From: Agitococcus sp.
Lineage (GTDB): Bacteria; Pseudomonadota; Gammaproteobacteria; Pseudomonadales; Moraxellaceae
Assembly (NCBI GenBank): GCA_030646715.1
Contig: JAUSLJ010000048.1
Span: 1 to 64,000 of the forward strand
DNA length: 64,000 nt
Direction: 5' to 3'
A program made the position numbers and the translations under genes. Below, piece after piece: positions 1 to 9,300 of the stretch; position 1 is the first letter of the stretch, and every line of letters starts with the position of its first letter. The notes below the pieces were generated by a model. That model was not told the origin of the DNA and made no database searches. It was given only the letters and a program-made list of their open reading frames with translations.

Positions 1-99
1 GAACATGCGACAGAATGGCTATGGTTTTACAACCATGAACGACCGAACAAAGCTAATGGTGGGATACCACCAAAGCAAAAGCTGGCTCTAATAGCCTAA
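1..99 (+). CDS. IS3-family transposase (OrfB), C-terminal end, cut by window edge
   Basis: The open frame from base 1 reads through WLWFYNHERPNKANGG and PPKQKLA to a TAA at 97-99. This is the characteristic C-terminus of IS3-family integrase-core transposases, where the region after the last catalytic glutamate carries a YN..RP...GG..P...L signature. The catalytic DDE core lies outside the window. The insertion sequence probably ends within the next 30-50 bases, because the following frame belongs to an unrelated ATPase. The exact terminal repeat cannot be fixed without the other end of the element. Confidence 0.85.
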   Translation, partial: EHATEWLWFYNHERPNKANGGIPPKQKLALIA

Positions 100-603
100 C
101 CTCTACTTTTAACTTCGGTTAAAAAAGGGATGATTACCATACCTTTCTATCTATATTCGGGCAAAATACTGCAAACACACCAGGCTGGACTTGGCCAAGG
201 AATCTTCATCAAGGATCCTACTGGTGAGGATGAGTTAAAAAACGTGCGGTTGGTATCTAACTGGGATAGTGACCATGATATTCTCAACACTATGAGCTCA
301 GGGCAGATATCAGCCGTTGTTATTGCTCTTACACTTGCACTGCATCGTGTCTATTCCACAAAATTTTCTAGTATTTTAATCGATGACCCAGTTCAGACAA
401 TGGACGACATCAATATGTCTTCATTGGTAGAGGTGCTCCGTAATGACTTCAGGGAAAAACAGATTATCCTATCTACGCATGAAGACAAAGTTACTAGGTA
501 CTTCACTTACAAGTACTTAAAACACAATGAAGGCGTCAAAATAATCAACATCATGCAAAGAAAGGAGTATACCCCAAGCAACAAATATCTCTACGGATCA
601 TGA
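100..603 (+). pseudogene. C-terminal remnant of an ABC/SMC-like ATPase, truncated by the IS
   Basis: The frame is open directly after the transposase stop; the first ATG is at 130. The protein has an ABC signature (MSSGQIS, about residues 55-61 from that ATG), a Walker B with D-loop (SSILIDDPVQTMDD) and a switch histidine (STHEDK). The Walker A half and the long coiled-coil expected of such proteins are missing, so this is the distal part of a larger gene interrupted by the IS. Proteins of this architecture (AAA_13/AAA_23-like, Rad50/SMC-like) occur in DNA repair and in phage-defence operons. Which applies here cannot be told from the remnant. It is unlikely to be active alone because it has no P-loop. 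Confidence 0.7.
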
Positions 604-824
604 AGTCTGAACGAGATGCAAGCAGCAACTTGAATGATAGGCGTGGGATTGTTACTAGCTCTACTTGCGCAGTAAATCAATAAACAAAAAATTCAATATC
701 ATTAAGAGCTTATGGCTATAATTGAAAATGAGGTGAGCGCGCATCACCTCAATCTAATGACACAAAACCCAAGGCTTTTTGTCACAGATAAATGAGGACA
801 GCAAATAACACAAAGGATCTGTTT

Positions 825-1136
825 ATGAGCAGCAAAGTGACCTTTCACTTATTTGGCAAACCATTCATTATATTTATCTTGGGCGCACTATCCGCACTAA
901 TTGTTGGACGAATAGCACCCACAGGCAGCATCATTGATGTCAGCCCAATTATTCAATATCTTAGTCTCATTATATTTTTGCTGATGAGTACGATGAGCCT
1001 TGTCTGGTTTATACACAGTGGCTATTTATACTGGGGATACCATTCAGGTAACGGGCAAGCATGTAAGCATTGTGGCCACATAGTTAGTAGCCTTTCCCAT
1101 CAGTGTTTACACTGCCATAAACATCAATGGTATTAA
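825..1136 (+). CDS. small membrane protein with C-terminal zinc ribbon
   Basis: A protein of about 103 residues with two hydrophobic segments (about residues 10-30 and 45-65), then CKHCGHIV and CLHCHKH, two CxxC pairs that form a zinc-ribbon knuckle at the C-terminus. An in-frame ATG lies upstream at 792, but AAAGGA at 813-818 places the likely ribosome binding site before the ATG at 825. The family is not recognised. It runs convergently towards traH, which is separated by 67 bp, so it is not part of the conjugation operon. Function unknown. Confidence 0.55.
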   Translation: MSSKVTFHLFGKPFIIFILGALSALIVGRIAPTGSIIDVSPIIQYLSLIIFLLMSTMSLVWFIHSGYLYWGYHSGNGQACKHCGHIVSSLSHQCLHCHKHQWY

Positions 1137-1203
1137 AATTAGGCTCAACGAAGCCATACCATAAACTGGATCACTAAGAAGCCATGACGGTAGATAAGGT
1201 AAA

Positions 1204-2739
1204 TCACCCCCTCCCCACCTTCCAACTCCCCTGACTAAAACTAGCACCAGGCAGGCTATTAATAATGCCCGCCACATAACTGTTAAGGGCAGTAATCGTC
1301 GCTATCCGTTGTTTGGTGTTTTGGTCATAGGATAATAAATCGTTTTGGAAGGCTGTCAGGTATTGCGTGACAAACTCAGGGCGAACCACTTTCACTTCTT
1401 TTCCCGTCCAGCCCGCGTTAGCCGCAACATAGATGGCACGCCCCATCCGAATGGCCATATCTTCAGCAATGATTTCTGAGGCATCAAACGCTACTTTTCT
1501 GACAGCGGCAGGGTCACGCTGAACTTTGCGGAGGTAAGCCAAAAAAGGAATATCGGTATTATTGAGAAACTTGATTTCAGTATTGTCTAGTGTTTCGCCA
1601 TGTTGAATTTTATAAACAATACCGCTTGTCAGTGCAGAACTGATATCAATCGCTCCCGCCTGATCAATACCAAAGAGCGTTTTATTGACATATTTAGACG
1701 TACCACCAAAAAACGATGACAGTTTTTTATCTGTCATTTCTTGGCAGCCCAGCTCTTCCTCTGCGTTAATGTCAGATGTTAGACAGGCATGAATAGTCTT
1801 GTCGCCTGGATCAATGAGGTCAGCAATACTGAGATTATTACCGTAATACGACGTAACTGATTTTTCACAGGTCACTTTATCTTTACAGACCGTGTTGCCA
1901 TTCCTATCTTTGTCAGCCGCTGCTTCTGTTGGGTTGATAATTGTTCCTGTGACATTAATCAACAGTTGAACGATATTCTTATCGGCATTTTCACCATTAA
2001 AACTGACGATTGGTAATGCTGGATCACCTAGTTTCTGACCCGCGCCCGAGGTATAAAAAGCTCGCCACGCAATATTGCCCAATGATTCGTTTTGAAGAGC
2101 AACCTGCTTGTCATCAGCAGACATGGCTTTGGGGTCACCGAAAGCCTTACTCCAATCAGGTTTTTTGAAATGCTCTGACACCGCACTAAAAGGATCATCA
2201 ATCTTGCCCACTGCGGTCGCCAGCGTCTCGCCTTTCTTATGCGCCCAATCACTTAATTGAGACGGCGTATTAGGTACGAGGTATTCAGCAACGGCACAGG
2301 TATTTTTCAAATGCTGATTCAACTTCTCCATTTTTTCAGAGAACTGTGAAATTGCTCCACCAAGAAAATTATTGATGACATCAATGGCCATCTTGAACAA
2401 CAGCCCTTTGGCATTTTGACCAATGGCTCTTAATGTGGCGACAATCTGGTCGCCATTGATGAAGGAGAACGACCCCATATACATATCAATGCCGCCACAA
2501 CCTGCGGCAAAACGTGGCGGATCAAAACTCACGACATTCACGGAGCGAATGGGGGTTCTGGCGACTAAACTACCTCCAACAAACCCACCTCTCGTTTGAG
2601 AGTGATACGCGCCAGCGTCAGTAGTATTGACATACATACCGTCTAACATAGCATCTAGACCACCAGCAGTGGCTGGATTAGCGACGGCATTAGCCATTAT
2701 CATTGAGACAAATATTTGCTTTCTCATAGTGGACTGCAT
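1204..2739 (-). CDS. traH: conjugal transfer pilus assembly protein TraH
   Basis: 511 residues. An N-terminal signal peptide (about residues 1-25, ending near ANPATA) is followed by the TraH family core, including AAGCGGIDMYMGSFSFIN at about residues 78-95, a hallmark of F-type TraH. TraH is a periplasmic or outer-membrane-associated protein needed for F-pilus extension and retraction and works with TraF. It is the last gene of the minus-strand conjugation operon seen here, 10 bp after traF. AGGA about 8 nt upstream supports the start. In F-like systems traG normally follows traH; here the next gene is convergent and unrelated, so the distal part of the operon is missing or elsewhere. Confidence 0.9.
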   Translation of the reverse strand: MQSTMRKQIFVSMIMANAVANPATAGGLDAMLDGMYVNTTDAGAYHSQTRGGFVGGSLVARTPIRSVNVVSFDPPRFAAGCGGIDMYMGSFSFINGDQIVATLRAIGQNAKGLLFKMAIDVINNFLGGAISQFSEKMEKLNQHLKNTCAVAEYLVPNTPSQLSDWAHKKGETLATAVGKIDDPFSAVSEHFKKPDWSKAFGDPKAMSADDKQVALQNESLGNIAWRAFYTSGAGQKLGDPALPIVSFNGENADKNIVQLLINVTGTIINPTEAAADKDRNGNTVCKDKVTCEKSVTSYYGNNLSIADLIDPGDKTIHACLTSDINAEEELGCQEMTDKKLSSFFGGTSKYVNKTLFGIDQAGAIDISSALTSGIVYKIQHGETLDNTEIKFLNNTDIPFLAYLRKVQRDPAAVRKVAFDASEIIAEDMAIRMGRAIYVAANAGWTGKEVKVVRPEFVTQYLTAFQNDLLSYDQNTKQRIATITALNSYVAGIINSLPGASFSQGSWKVGRG

Positions 2740-2749
2740 AGTGAAAATC

Positions 2750-3679
2750 CTATTGATAACTTTGCCCTAAGCTTTCTTGTAGATACTTAACCCACGCATT
2801 AGGGTCTTTTTTCAAGGCATTTAGTTTTTCGCTTTGCAGATCTTTATTGGCCAAGATGCCTTTATCAAATGGATGGTTATCTTTAATAAAGTTTTCGGGC
2901 AGTATTTTTTGCGTGCTGGCCACGAGCATTATTTTTCGGCCAATGGTTTCTTCTGACGATAGCCCTTGGCTAATGACATAAAAGTTATTAGGAGGCTGCA
3001 CCAATACTATGGTTGGCGTTAGTCGTAACTTAAGTAACTGAGACTGACCTCGATCAGGTAGCCATGCAGTCATCCCTGATAATGGCTTTTGGTCTAAGGA
3101 AATATTACGAACGGCAAAACCATACTCTTTGGCAAAATGCGCGACGACATTTTGTTGGGCAACACAGAACTTACATTTAGAGTCGAAGAAAAACCACAGT
3201 CCTGTTTTTTGAGCAACGGCTGCAAGTGCTTGGTCTTTGCCATTATCTAAATCGCGCATGAATGCGGCGCGTGCTGCGGAGCCAAAAGGAATACGATTGT
3301 TTTCATCTAGTAATGGATCTGTTTGTACGACTTGTTCGGCGGCATTAGCGAAATTCTGCGATTTATCCAAGACCACGCGCTGCAAATACATATAGGCAAC
3401 CATCTCGCGAGAGGGCGAGCCGTCGGCATTGGTAGGATTATCAATGGCGGCTTCGCGGGTTTTGTCCATGTTGTCCTTGAGCCATTTGACGGTAAATGGC
3501 TTAGGTTCTTCCGCCTCTGGTAGTTGAGCTGACTTGGCCTGAACAGGTTTGTTTGCTTTGGGATCTTTATACCAAAACCACCCTTCTTCGCGCTGGCCAT
3601 AATAGTTATTACTGTCATCCGCTGCCGATGCCAATAGCGGCACCAACAGGCACAGGCTAATCAAACAATGGTTTCGCAT
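2750..3679 (-). CDS. traF: conjugal transfer protein TraF, thioredoxin-like
   Basis: 309 residues from the ATG at 3679, which gives a clean signal peptide (about 1-19, LLVPLLASA). The open frame extends further upstream, but that would bury the signal peptide and overlap most of the peptidase gene. The C-terminal half is a thioredoxin-like fold with FFFDSKCKFC, a CxxC at about residues 169-172; F-plasmid TraF itself often lacks the active cysteines. The family works in the periplasm on pilus assembly and disulfide handling of Tra proteins. The first 23 bp overlap the end of the signal peptidase gene, indicating translational coupling. Confidence 0.88.
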   Translation of the reverse strand: MRNHCLISLCLLVPLLASAADDSNNYYGQREEGWFWYKDPKANKPVQAKSAQLPEAEEPKPFTVKWLKDNMDKTREAAIDNPTNADGSPSREMVAYMYLQRVVLDKSQNFANAAEQVVQTDPLLDENNRIPFGSAARAAFMRDLDNGKDQALAAVAQKTGLWFFFDSKCKFCVAQQNVVAHFAKEYGFAVRNISLDQKPLSGMTAWLPDRGQSQLLKLRLTPTIVLVQPPNNFYVISQGLSSEETIGRKIMLVASTQKILPENFIKDNHPFDKGILANKDLQSEKLNALKKDPNAWVKYLQESLGQSYQ

Positions 3680-4268
3680 GGCCAAGCACATTATAAATAT
3701 TGATAAGTCCCCAATAACGACTGTCATAAGATCGTGGATGTGCGCCGAAAACAAAAATTCTGTTCTCGGGAAGGATGTAGCTGGTATCAAATGACTGAGG
3801 TTTTTTCTTTAACCGTGGCAGTAAATATAGCTTGTCGATGAACTGGCCATTGACGTAAAGCCTGTCGTTCTTGATATCTACTCTGTCACCAGGCAAAGCA
3901 AGCACACGTTTAATAATGTTGTCGTCGGTGCTGTGATACGGCATGAGCTTATTGGTATGGAACATAATAAAGTCGCCTTTATGAATATCCGTCATCGTCA
4001 GGCCATGCTCCATCGTGATGAAAAACAGCGTGCGATTGTTGGAATGATACTTTTCGCCCACATCAACACCAATAGCGTAACGCTCAAAAATGCTATTCAT
4101 GGCCATGCCAGCCGCTATCAGAATGGCCAAGTACAAGACCATTGCTCCATAAGCCTTGGCTTTATTAGCTTGGCAATAGGATTTTAAAGCAACCAGACGA
4201 CTGCCAATACCGCGAAAAAGATAACGCAGAGGTTGGCTAACATATGCCATTGTTGATGAAATACTCAT
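3657..4268 (-). CDS. conjugation-associated S26 signal peptidase (TrhF/TraF-RP4-like)
   Basis: 203 residues with one membrane segment at about 40-58. The S26 signature is KRVLALPGDRV (about 121-131), whose lysine is the general base. The nucleophile candidate is the serine of YHSNNRTLFFI (about residue 82), placed like the serine in SxPxxLY motifs of plasmid signal peptidases. The late box is reduced to HPRSYDSRYWG, matching the SxDSRxWG motif. Enzymes of this type process pilin precursors in conjugation systems; the RP4 TraF enzyme also cyclises pilin. GGAG lies 7 nt before the ATG. It sits 3 bp after trbI and shortly after the pilin gene, which fits a role in maturing TraA. Confidence 0.82.
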   Translation of the reverse strand: MSISSTMAYVSQPLRYLFRGIGSRLVALKSYCQANKAKAYGAMVLYLAILIAAGMAMNSIFERYAIGVDVGEKYHSNNRTLFFITMEHGLTMTDIHKGDFIMFHTNKLMPYHSTDDNIIKRVLALPGDRVDIKNDRLYVNGQFIDKLYLLPRLKKKPQSFDTSYILPENRIFVFGAHPRSYDSRYWGLINIYNVLGHAKPLFD

Positions 4269-4271
4269 GCC

Positions 4272-4655
4272 TTATTCTCCAAGAGCAACGCCCATTTTTT
4301 TCGCCAGCTCAGGGGTTATATCGGTCGCCTCTGGCCACGCAACTACTTGAGCAGAATTAAGCACAATGTAGCCCTTGCTCCGATAAACGACGATTTCTGC
4401 ACGTACGGCATCGACAAACACCTTGGCATCCGTTGGCATACTGGTGGGATTACTCACGGCTGCTTTAGCATCTTGGCTCGCCTTGGCGGTAAAAAAGCGT
4501 TCAGAATCAAAAATCACGACGTTAACAACGTGCTGATGAGCAAGCCAAAGCTGCGTTGCCGCATAACCAAGAAGAATAATTATCACCGTCATCATCGCTA
4601 GTAATGGCCAATCATATTGCCGTTGCGGTGGCTTATCGTCGTTTGTACCAGTCAT
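4272..4655 (-). CDS. trbI: F-type conjugation protein TrbI
   Basis: 127 residues with a short cytosolic N-terminus, one membrane helix (about 16-36) and a periplasmic domain. Length, topology and position between traC and the downstream assembly genes match F-type TrbI, an inner-membrane protein affecting pilus retraction. The conserved middle reads VVIFDSERFF, with the acidic VDAVRAEI further on. It begins 12 bp after traC ends. It should not be confused with the VirB10-like TrbI of P-type systems, which is much larger. Confidence 0.75.
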   Translation of the reverse strand: MTGTNDDKPPQRQYDWPLLAMMTVIIILLGYAATQLWLAHQHVVNVVIFDSERFFTAKASQDAKAAVSNPTSMPTDAKVFVDAVRAEIVVYRSKGYIVLNSAQVVAWPEATDITPELAKKMGVALGE

Positions 4656-4667
4656 ACATCATCAACC

Positions 4668-7097
4668 TTAACCATAAGTGGCCATGAAATTTCTAATGGC
4701 GGTATCTAAAGCAACACCTCGTTGTAAGTCAGCTAAAATGACATCGCGCTCGGCACCTTTTGTCGAAAACAAAATTTGCAGGTAACGCGGCACGGTCAAG
4801 CGCGCAATGCCCCATGCCTGCCCTTGCATATACATAATTTCCGAATACGCGCCTGGCACCATGTGAATAGATTTCATCATGCGTACGCCATAGGCATCGA
4901 GAGGCAGCATTTTCTTTTCGGCTAATGAGTCGATTTCGGCGGGGTCTTGCTGGAGAATGATTTTATGCGCTGAATTATTGAGAATGGTGTGCATGCCAGG
5001 CACATCGTAAACGTCCTTGAGTGACTGGGTAATAATGACTGCACTGCCGTTATATTTACGGAATCGACGATAACCGTCAGAGATGAACTTACGGATGATA
5101 ACGTCATCCAGATACTCTTTTGCTTCGTCAAAAATGGCAATTTTGCGCTCCAGTTTGGCGTTATACATTTCATACTGGATCCGCGACACCAGCATCATCA
5201 ACACCACTTTCCGCAGTAATTCTTGTTGTTTGAGGTCATCCAGCTCCAAAACAACGAAGTTTTTCTGAAAATTCAGGTTATTGACACCATCAAACCAATA
5301 ACCAAATTGGCCACTACGGGTGAAGGGATAAAGTTGACGGGCAATATCGGTGATGCGTTGATCGGGCTGGTTATGTAAATATTCAACAACATCACTAATG
5401 GTCATACTTGTACCCATTCGTGACCATACCGACTTGATCGCTTCTGTCAAACAAGCACGGCGATAATCATCCAAGCCTTCCGTGGGCGCAGCCATTTTTT
5501 CCATAAAGGTCGTTAAAGTTTCTACTTCTTCATCAATTTCAATGACATTGGTGAAGGGATTAAGGCAAACTTTACTATGTTCATTAAAAGCGATGAACTC
5601 ACCATCAATAGCGGCCGCCAATTTTTCATAAGACCGCCCTTGGTCAACAACCCAGACTTTAGCCCCCATTGCCAGCTCGTCACTGATGGTACTTTGCATG
5701 GAGAACGACTTTCCCCCACCTGAACCGCCAAAAACCAAGGCATTGTAATTGGTCGCCGACTGGTACAAGTCATAGCCAAATAGGTTGCCACGGCGCGTCA
5801 ACATTAACTGCGTTGGGTTATGCAGAAAGCCTGTCCAATCCGACAATACAGGCAAAAATTGAACAATATGATTAGTGCCCAAGGTACGATGACGATGACT
5901 ATTCATTAAAGAAGTGGACGAAGGAAACAGGGGCATACTGTTCCAAAGCAGTGGCCAGAGAATTTGTGAGTCCTGCATCATCTCTAATGAAAAAGAGCTG
6001 TAATAGGTTTGCAGTTGCGCGGATGCCCGTTGTAATTGCTCCTCATTTTCTGACATTAAAAACATCGTCAGCGTGCTTTCTGTCAGAACCGAGCCATTCT
6101 CCATATCTTCAAACAAAATATCGTAGCCGCGTTTTTTGAAACCCAAACGTGGGCTAAATTTTAATAACATACCCGTCGCTTGATGGTTAATCCACGCATG
6201 GTTTGCTTTGACATCTCTTTTTTTAGCGGCTTGGTCTGGATAGTGAATGACTAAAGAAATCATGTACGGCGTGGTAATTTGATTATCTAAACCCGCAGGG
6301 TCACCGAGCATGGTATTCATCAACGCCAATGACGCATATTTTGGCAAGCGTTTAATACTAAGGGCTTTGAAAGCCGCGTTATTGATTTTTAAGGTTTTGG
6401 GGTCGGTATTGGTAATGGTGTCGCCCGCACGAAACACTTGGGCACGTAAAGGCAACGTGTCTTCATAACTATGGTCAATTTTCTCAAAAGGAAAAACAAT
6501 CGAGCGGCAAGCCCCGAGCCAATCGGCTGCACTCCCCCAGCGCGTCGGCAAACCTGCCGATTTCAGACTTTCTTGAAGTTTGATGACACATTCATCGGCA
6601 AGCGCAATTTCTGTGTCTGTCGGTTTAGGCGACGTGGGAATCTTGATACTGATAAAAAGCTGAGTGTAGCGACATGGCACGCCTGTGGTACGAATATGCG
6701 GCGTGTGCCGCCCTTCCAACATATAATTGGCTTTTTCTTCCACCAGTTTTGATAAAGCTGTTTTTTGGGTGGGCGAAACTATATCGCTTTTATAGAGTGC
6801 TTCAATTTTTTGCGTGACATAAGCATCAACAATGCCGTGAATCTGCGGATTAGCCAGCAAGTTAAACTGGATAATAGTGCCCGCAGGATAACTCTGTGAT
6901 AAAGAGGAACGAAGCCGATTAACGCTGGACGCGTCTGCGCCAATAAGAGGAATACCCACCAAGGTTGCGCCAACAAAGGCACCTTTGTCGGTATCCTCAC
7001 AAAATATTAGCTTGTTGTCTATCGTCGCAATGGCAGGAATAGTGTCTTCAGGCCGTGTTCGACGCAGCATATCGTTAATGCGGCTCGTTCCTAACAT
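4668..7097 (-). CDS. traC: type IV secretion ATPase TraC (VirB4-like)
   Basis: 809 residues, full length for TraC. The N-terminal VirB4-type domain is followed by a P-loop ATPase: Walker A GGSGGGKS at about 457-464 and Walker B IAIFDEA at about 653-659, then an ITQSLKDV sensor region. TraC is the cytoplasmic ATPase energising pilus assembly, bound to the inner membrane by TraL or its partners. It lies between the pilin gene (10 bp gap) and trbI. AAGGG about 8 nt before the ATG supports the start. Confidence 0.95.
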   Translation of the reverse strand: MLGTSRINDMLRRTRPEDTIPAIATIDNKLIFCEDTDKGAFVGATLVGIPLIGADASSVNRLRSSLSQSYPAGTIIQFNLLANPQIHGIVDAYVTQKIEALYKSDIVSPTQKTALSKLVEEKANYMLEGRHTPHIRTTGVPCRYTQLFISIKIPTSPKPTDTEIALADECVIKLQESLKSAGLPTRWGSAADWLGACRSIVFPFEKIDHSYEDTLPLRAQVFRAGDTITNTDPKTLKINNAAFKALSIKRLPKYASLALMNTMLGDPAGLDNQITTPYMISLVIHYPDQAAKKRDVKANHAWINHQATGMLLKFSPRLGFKKRGYDILFEDMENGSVLTESTLTMFLMSENEEQLQRASAQLQTYYSSFSLEMMQDSQILWPLLWNSMPLFPSSTSLMNSHRHRTLGTNHIVQFLPVLSDWTGFLHNPTQLMLTRRGNLFGYDLYQSATNYNALVFGGSGGGKSFSMQSTISDELAMGAKVWVVDQGRSYEKLAAAIDGEFIAFNEHSKVCLNPFTNVIEIDEEVETLTTFMEKMAAPTEGLDDYRRACLTEAIKSVWSRMGTSMTISDVVEYLHNQPDQRITDIARQLYPFTRSGQFGYWFDGVNNLNFQKNFVVLELDDLKQQELLRKVVLMMLVSRIQYEMYNAKLERKIAIFDEAKEYLDDVIIRKFISDGYRRFRKYNGSAVIITQSLKDVYDVPGMHTILNNSAHKIILQQDPAEIDSLAEKKMLPLDAYGVRMMKSIHMVPGAYSEIMYMQGQAWGIARLTVPRYLQILFSTKGAERDVILADLQRGVALDTAIRNFMATYG

Positions 7098-7106
7098 GAT
7101 ACACCC

Positions 7107-7487
7107 TTACAATGTGGCACCAAAGAAGGTTTTAACGGCGGCAGGTCCATAGACCGCAATGATGGATACACCAATAGCGATGGCAACGCCTTGCAATGAT
7201 TTGTTCACAAAGGCTTCAAACAATGTCCAAACTAGACCAAGCATTGCCGCTAATAAACCGCCGTAACCTTTCATAAAGGCAATAAAGAAATCAACGGTAT
7301 CTTTTAAGAACGCACCCCCTGTTGCCGTTGTCGCATTGGCATCAGTAGTGGCCAAGAAACCAACGACGACGAACATAAAAGCAAAGGTGAAAAAACGTTG
7401 CATACGGACGATTGATTTTTCGTTGCTGAAAAAATTACGCAACGCATCGACGGCAGTAAAACCAATAGGGTGGGCAAGAGTTTGCAT
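7107..7487 (-). CDS. traA: F-type pilin precursor TraA
   Basis: 126 residues. A long leader (about 1-52) contains a hydrophobic helix (FFTFAFMFVVVGFLA) and ends in TDANA, a good signal peptidase site. The mature part of about 74 residues has two hydrophobic helices separated by a basic/polar turn (LFEAFVNKSLQG), as in F pilin. F TraA has the same plan: a precursor of about 121 residues with a leader of about 51. TAGGAAA 8 nt upstream gives the start. The gene sits between traV and traC, whereas in F the pilin gene precedes traL. Sequence identity to F TraA looks low, so the call rests on architecture and context. Confidence 0.75.
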   Translation of the reverse strand: MQTLAHPIGFTAVDALRNFFSNEKSIVRMQRFFTFAFMFVVVGFLATTDANATTATGGAFLKDTVDFFIAFMKGYGGLLAAMLGLVWTLFEAFVNKSLQGVAIAIGVSIIAVYGPAAVKTFFGATL

Positions 7488-7498
7488 AGTTAAATTTC

Positions 7499-8005
7499 CT
7501 AAAGAATTGAATGAATATTGGATGATTGCTCAGGGGTTACAGGGGTGACGTTTTGTGGTGATGACTTCTCCTTGGCTGTGGTAGGTGTGTGGTAATCGGC
7601 CTCGACAGGCACGAGAGGCTTTTGGCTATTAAATTCAACGCCGCCGAAACTCCAGCGACGAGGGGTGACTTCGGTGAATAGATAAGAAGGCCAATGCAAA
7701 TCTTTCTTGTCATCAACCCACGGCGCAATCCACACTCTCATCACTTGTGGCTCTTCCAGTACAGGCACTGGGCCAGAGTTGGAGCTAATGGCTGGGCGCG
7801 TGAATGGATTTTTTTCTAACGCCTTGGTGTCAAAAGCGTCTAATGTTGCGTCACCTACATTGGTTAGCTCATAAACTTCTGCGGGTGATTTACAAACAAT
7901 GCCATTAGGCATACCTGGACAGGCAAATTTGCCACTGCCAACCCCAAGCGAACATCCGCTCAAGCAAGCAACGGCCAATACAGTAAGACTTAATTTTGAG
8001 TGCAT
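7499..8005 (-). CDS. traV: outer membrane lipoprotein TraV
   Basis: 168 residues. The lipoprotein signal ends at LSGC (cysteine about residue 18), followed by FACPGMPNGIVCKSPAEVY, the cysteine-containing TraV signature (two cysteines about 10 apart). TraV anchors the TraB/TraK core complex in the outer membrane. The start overlaps the traB stop as TAATG, indicating coupled translation. The proline-rich remainder is typical of the family. Confidence 0.9.
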   Translation of the reverse strand: MHSKLSLTVLAVACLSGCSLGVGSGKFACPGMPNGIVCKSPAEVYELTNVGDATLDAFDTKALEKNPFTRPAISSNSGPVPVLEEPQVMRVWIAPWVDDKKDLHWPSYLFTEVTPRRWSFGGVEFNSQKPLVPVEADYHTPTTAKEKSSPQNVTPVTPEQSSNIHSIL

Positions 8006-9300
8006 TATTCCGTTTTCTCCTGACCACCATCCGTACCACCAAGGGCAAGATTGACTCCACGAACGAGAATGATGTTCACTTTACGGCCTGCATCCACTTC
8101 TATGACGGGCACCATTTCTTTGGCCATTTCTAAATAAAACTGCGACACTGCCCCAGCCGCTTCGCTGATACCGCGATAGACACCGACTTCTGCGGCTTGC
8201 TTGGCATTAGGTCGTTGAAATTGCTGTTGCTCGGACGAGTCCAAACTCAATTGCGGGATAGCAGTCGGAGTAATATTTTCGCCAAAGCCAGCAAGCGCAC
8301 CTGCGGCCAGCGATTTAGCAATCACCGCCCCTTGTTTAGTTACCAAGCGGCCACGCACACCCACTTTGCCATCCTCACCAGTGACGTACCCTGAAATATC
8401 AGACTCCATCACCGTGCCATCGTTACGAACACAGGACACACGCTCGGTGCGTAAACGTGCGCGCTCCGAACTTAGCTCACCAAAACCAGAAACAATGACA
8501 AAACACTCACGCACGTTTTGACGATAGTAGTTGGGTAAAATGGCCTCTTTTTTGATACGAATCAGCGCGGGATAAGGATTTTTCTTAGCAGCAGCGGAGG
8601 TCGGTGCGTCCATACCACTTAATAAAACACCCTCAAGAATTGAACCTGCGGTCAATAAATACTGACTTAGCTTCTGAGCAGACTTCAGCTCCGATGCCGC
8701 TTTGGTAAGGCTGCTTGAGGCTGGACTTTCTTGATCTACACCAGACTTTCTGACATACACAAGACGTGGAGCCGCAGGTGTACTCTCGACATTGACAGCC
8801 ATTTGATTCGGATCGCCTAATGGCATAGCGGCTGTGCCTGACAGCTCTGGTAATGCAGGCAATGGCACAACATCCGCACCATCTTTTGACATCTTGAGTA
8901 ACTTTAATTCCTGTTGTACCCCTGCCACTTGCGAAGTCAGCTCACTTTGCGTTTGCGCGGCCTGTTGGCTTGCTTGTTCCAAATTGTTTTTTTCTAACAA
9001 AGCTTTGTCTTGCACTAATTTGTCATTGGCTTTTTGCGTATCTTCAAAGGCTTTGCGTAATGCTTCGTTAGACGACAGCAATTTCTCCAAGTTAGGTGCA
9101 GGCTTCTCTGGAGTCATCACTGTTGTTTCTACTTTCTGCTCGTCATCCTCTTGTTGTACCTGTTGGTTAGCATCGGGCTTCACCGCAAAAGCTAAAAACA
9201 TGGCCATAGCAATCAAGCCAGCAAACAAGATATAGCGACGCTTTTGCGGCTCAATGGCATTCCATTTATCGCGAAAATTACTCACGGCAGGCTTAGTCAT
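8005..9300 (-). CDS. traB: core complex protein TraB (VirB10-like)
   Basis: 431 residues: cytosolic N-terminus, one membrane helix (about 23-42), a long charged coiled-coil (about 60-140), then the VirB10-type beta-barrel domain with YPALIRIKKEAILPNYY, ERVSCVRNDG and GVRGRLVTKQG motifs. TraB spans the envelope and connects TraV/TraK at the outer membrane with the inner membrane. It overlaps traK (ATGA) and traV (TAATG), placing it in the middle of a tightly coupled block. Confidence 0.93.
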   Translation of the reverse strand: MTKPAVSNFRDKWNAIEPQKRRYILFAGLIAMAMFLAFAVKPDANQQVQQEDDEQKVETTVMTPEKPAPNLEKLLSSNEALRKAFEDTQKANDKLVQDKALLEKNNLEQASQQAAQTQSELTSQVAGVQQELKLLKMSKDGADVVPLPALPELSGTAAMPLGDPNQMAVNVESTPAAPRLVYVRKSGVDQESPASSSLTKAASELKSAQKLSQYLLTAGSILEGVLLSGMDAPTSAAAKKNPYPALIRIKKEAILPNYYRQNVRECFVIVSGFGELSSERARLRTERVSCVRNDGTVMESDISGYVTGEDGKVGVRGRLVTKQGAVIAKSLAAGALAGFGENITPTAIPQLSLDSSEQQQFQRPNAKQAAEVGVYRGISEAAGAVSQFYLEMAKEMVPVIEVDAGRKVNIILVRGVNLALGGTDGGQEKTE

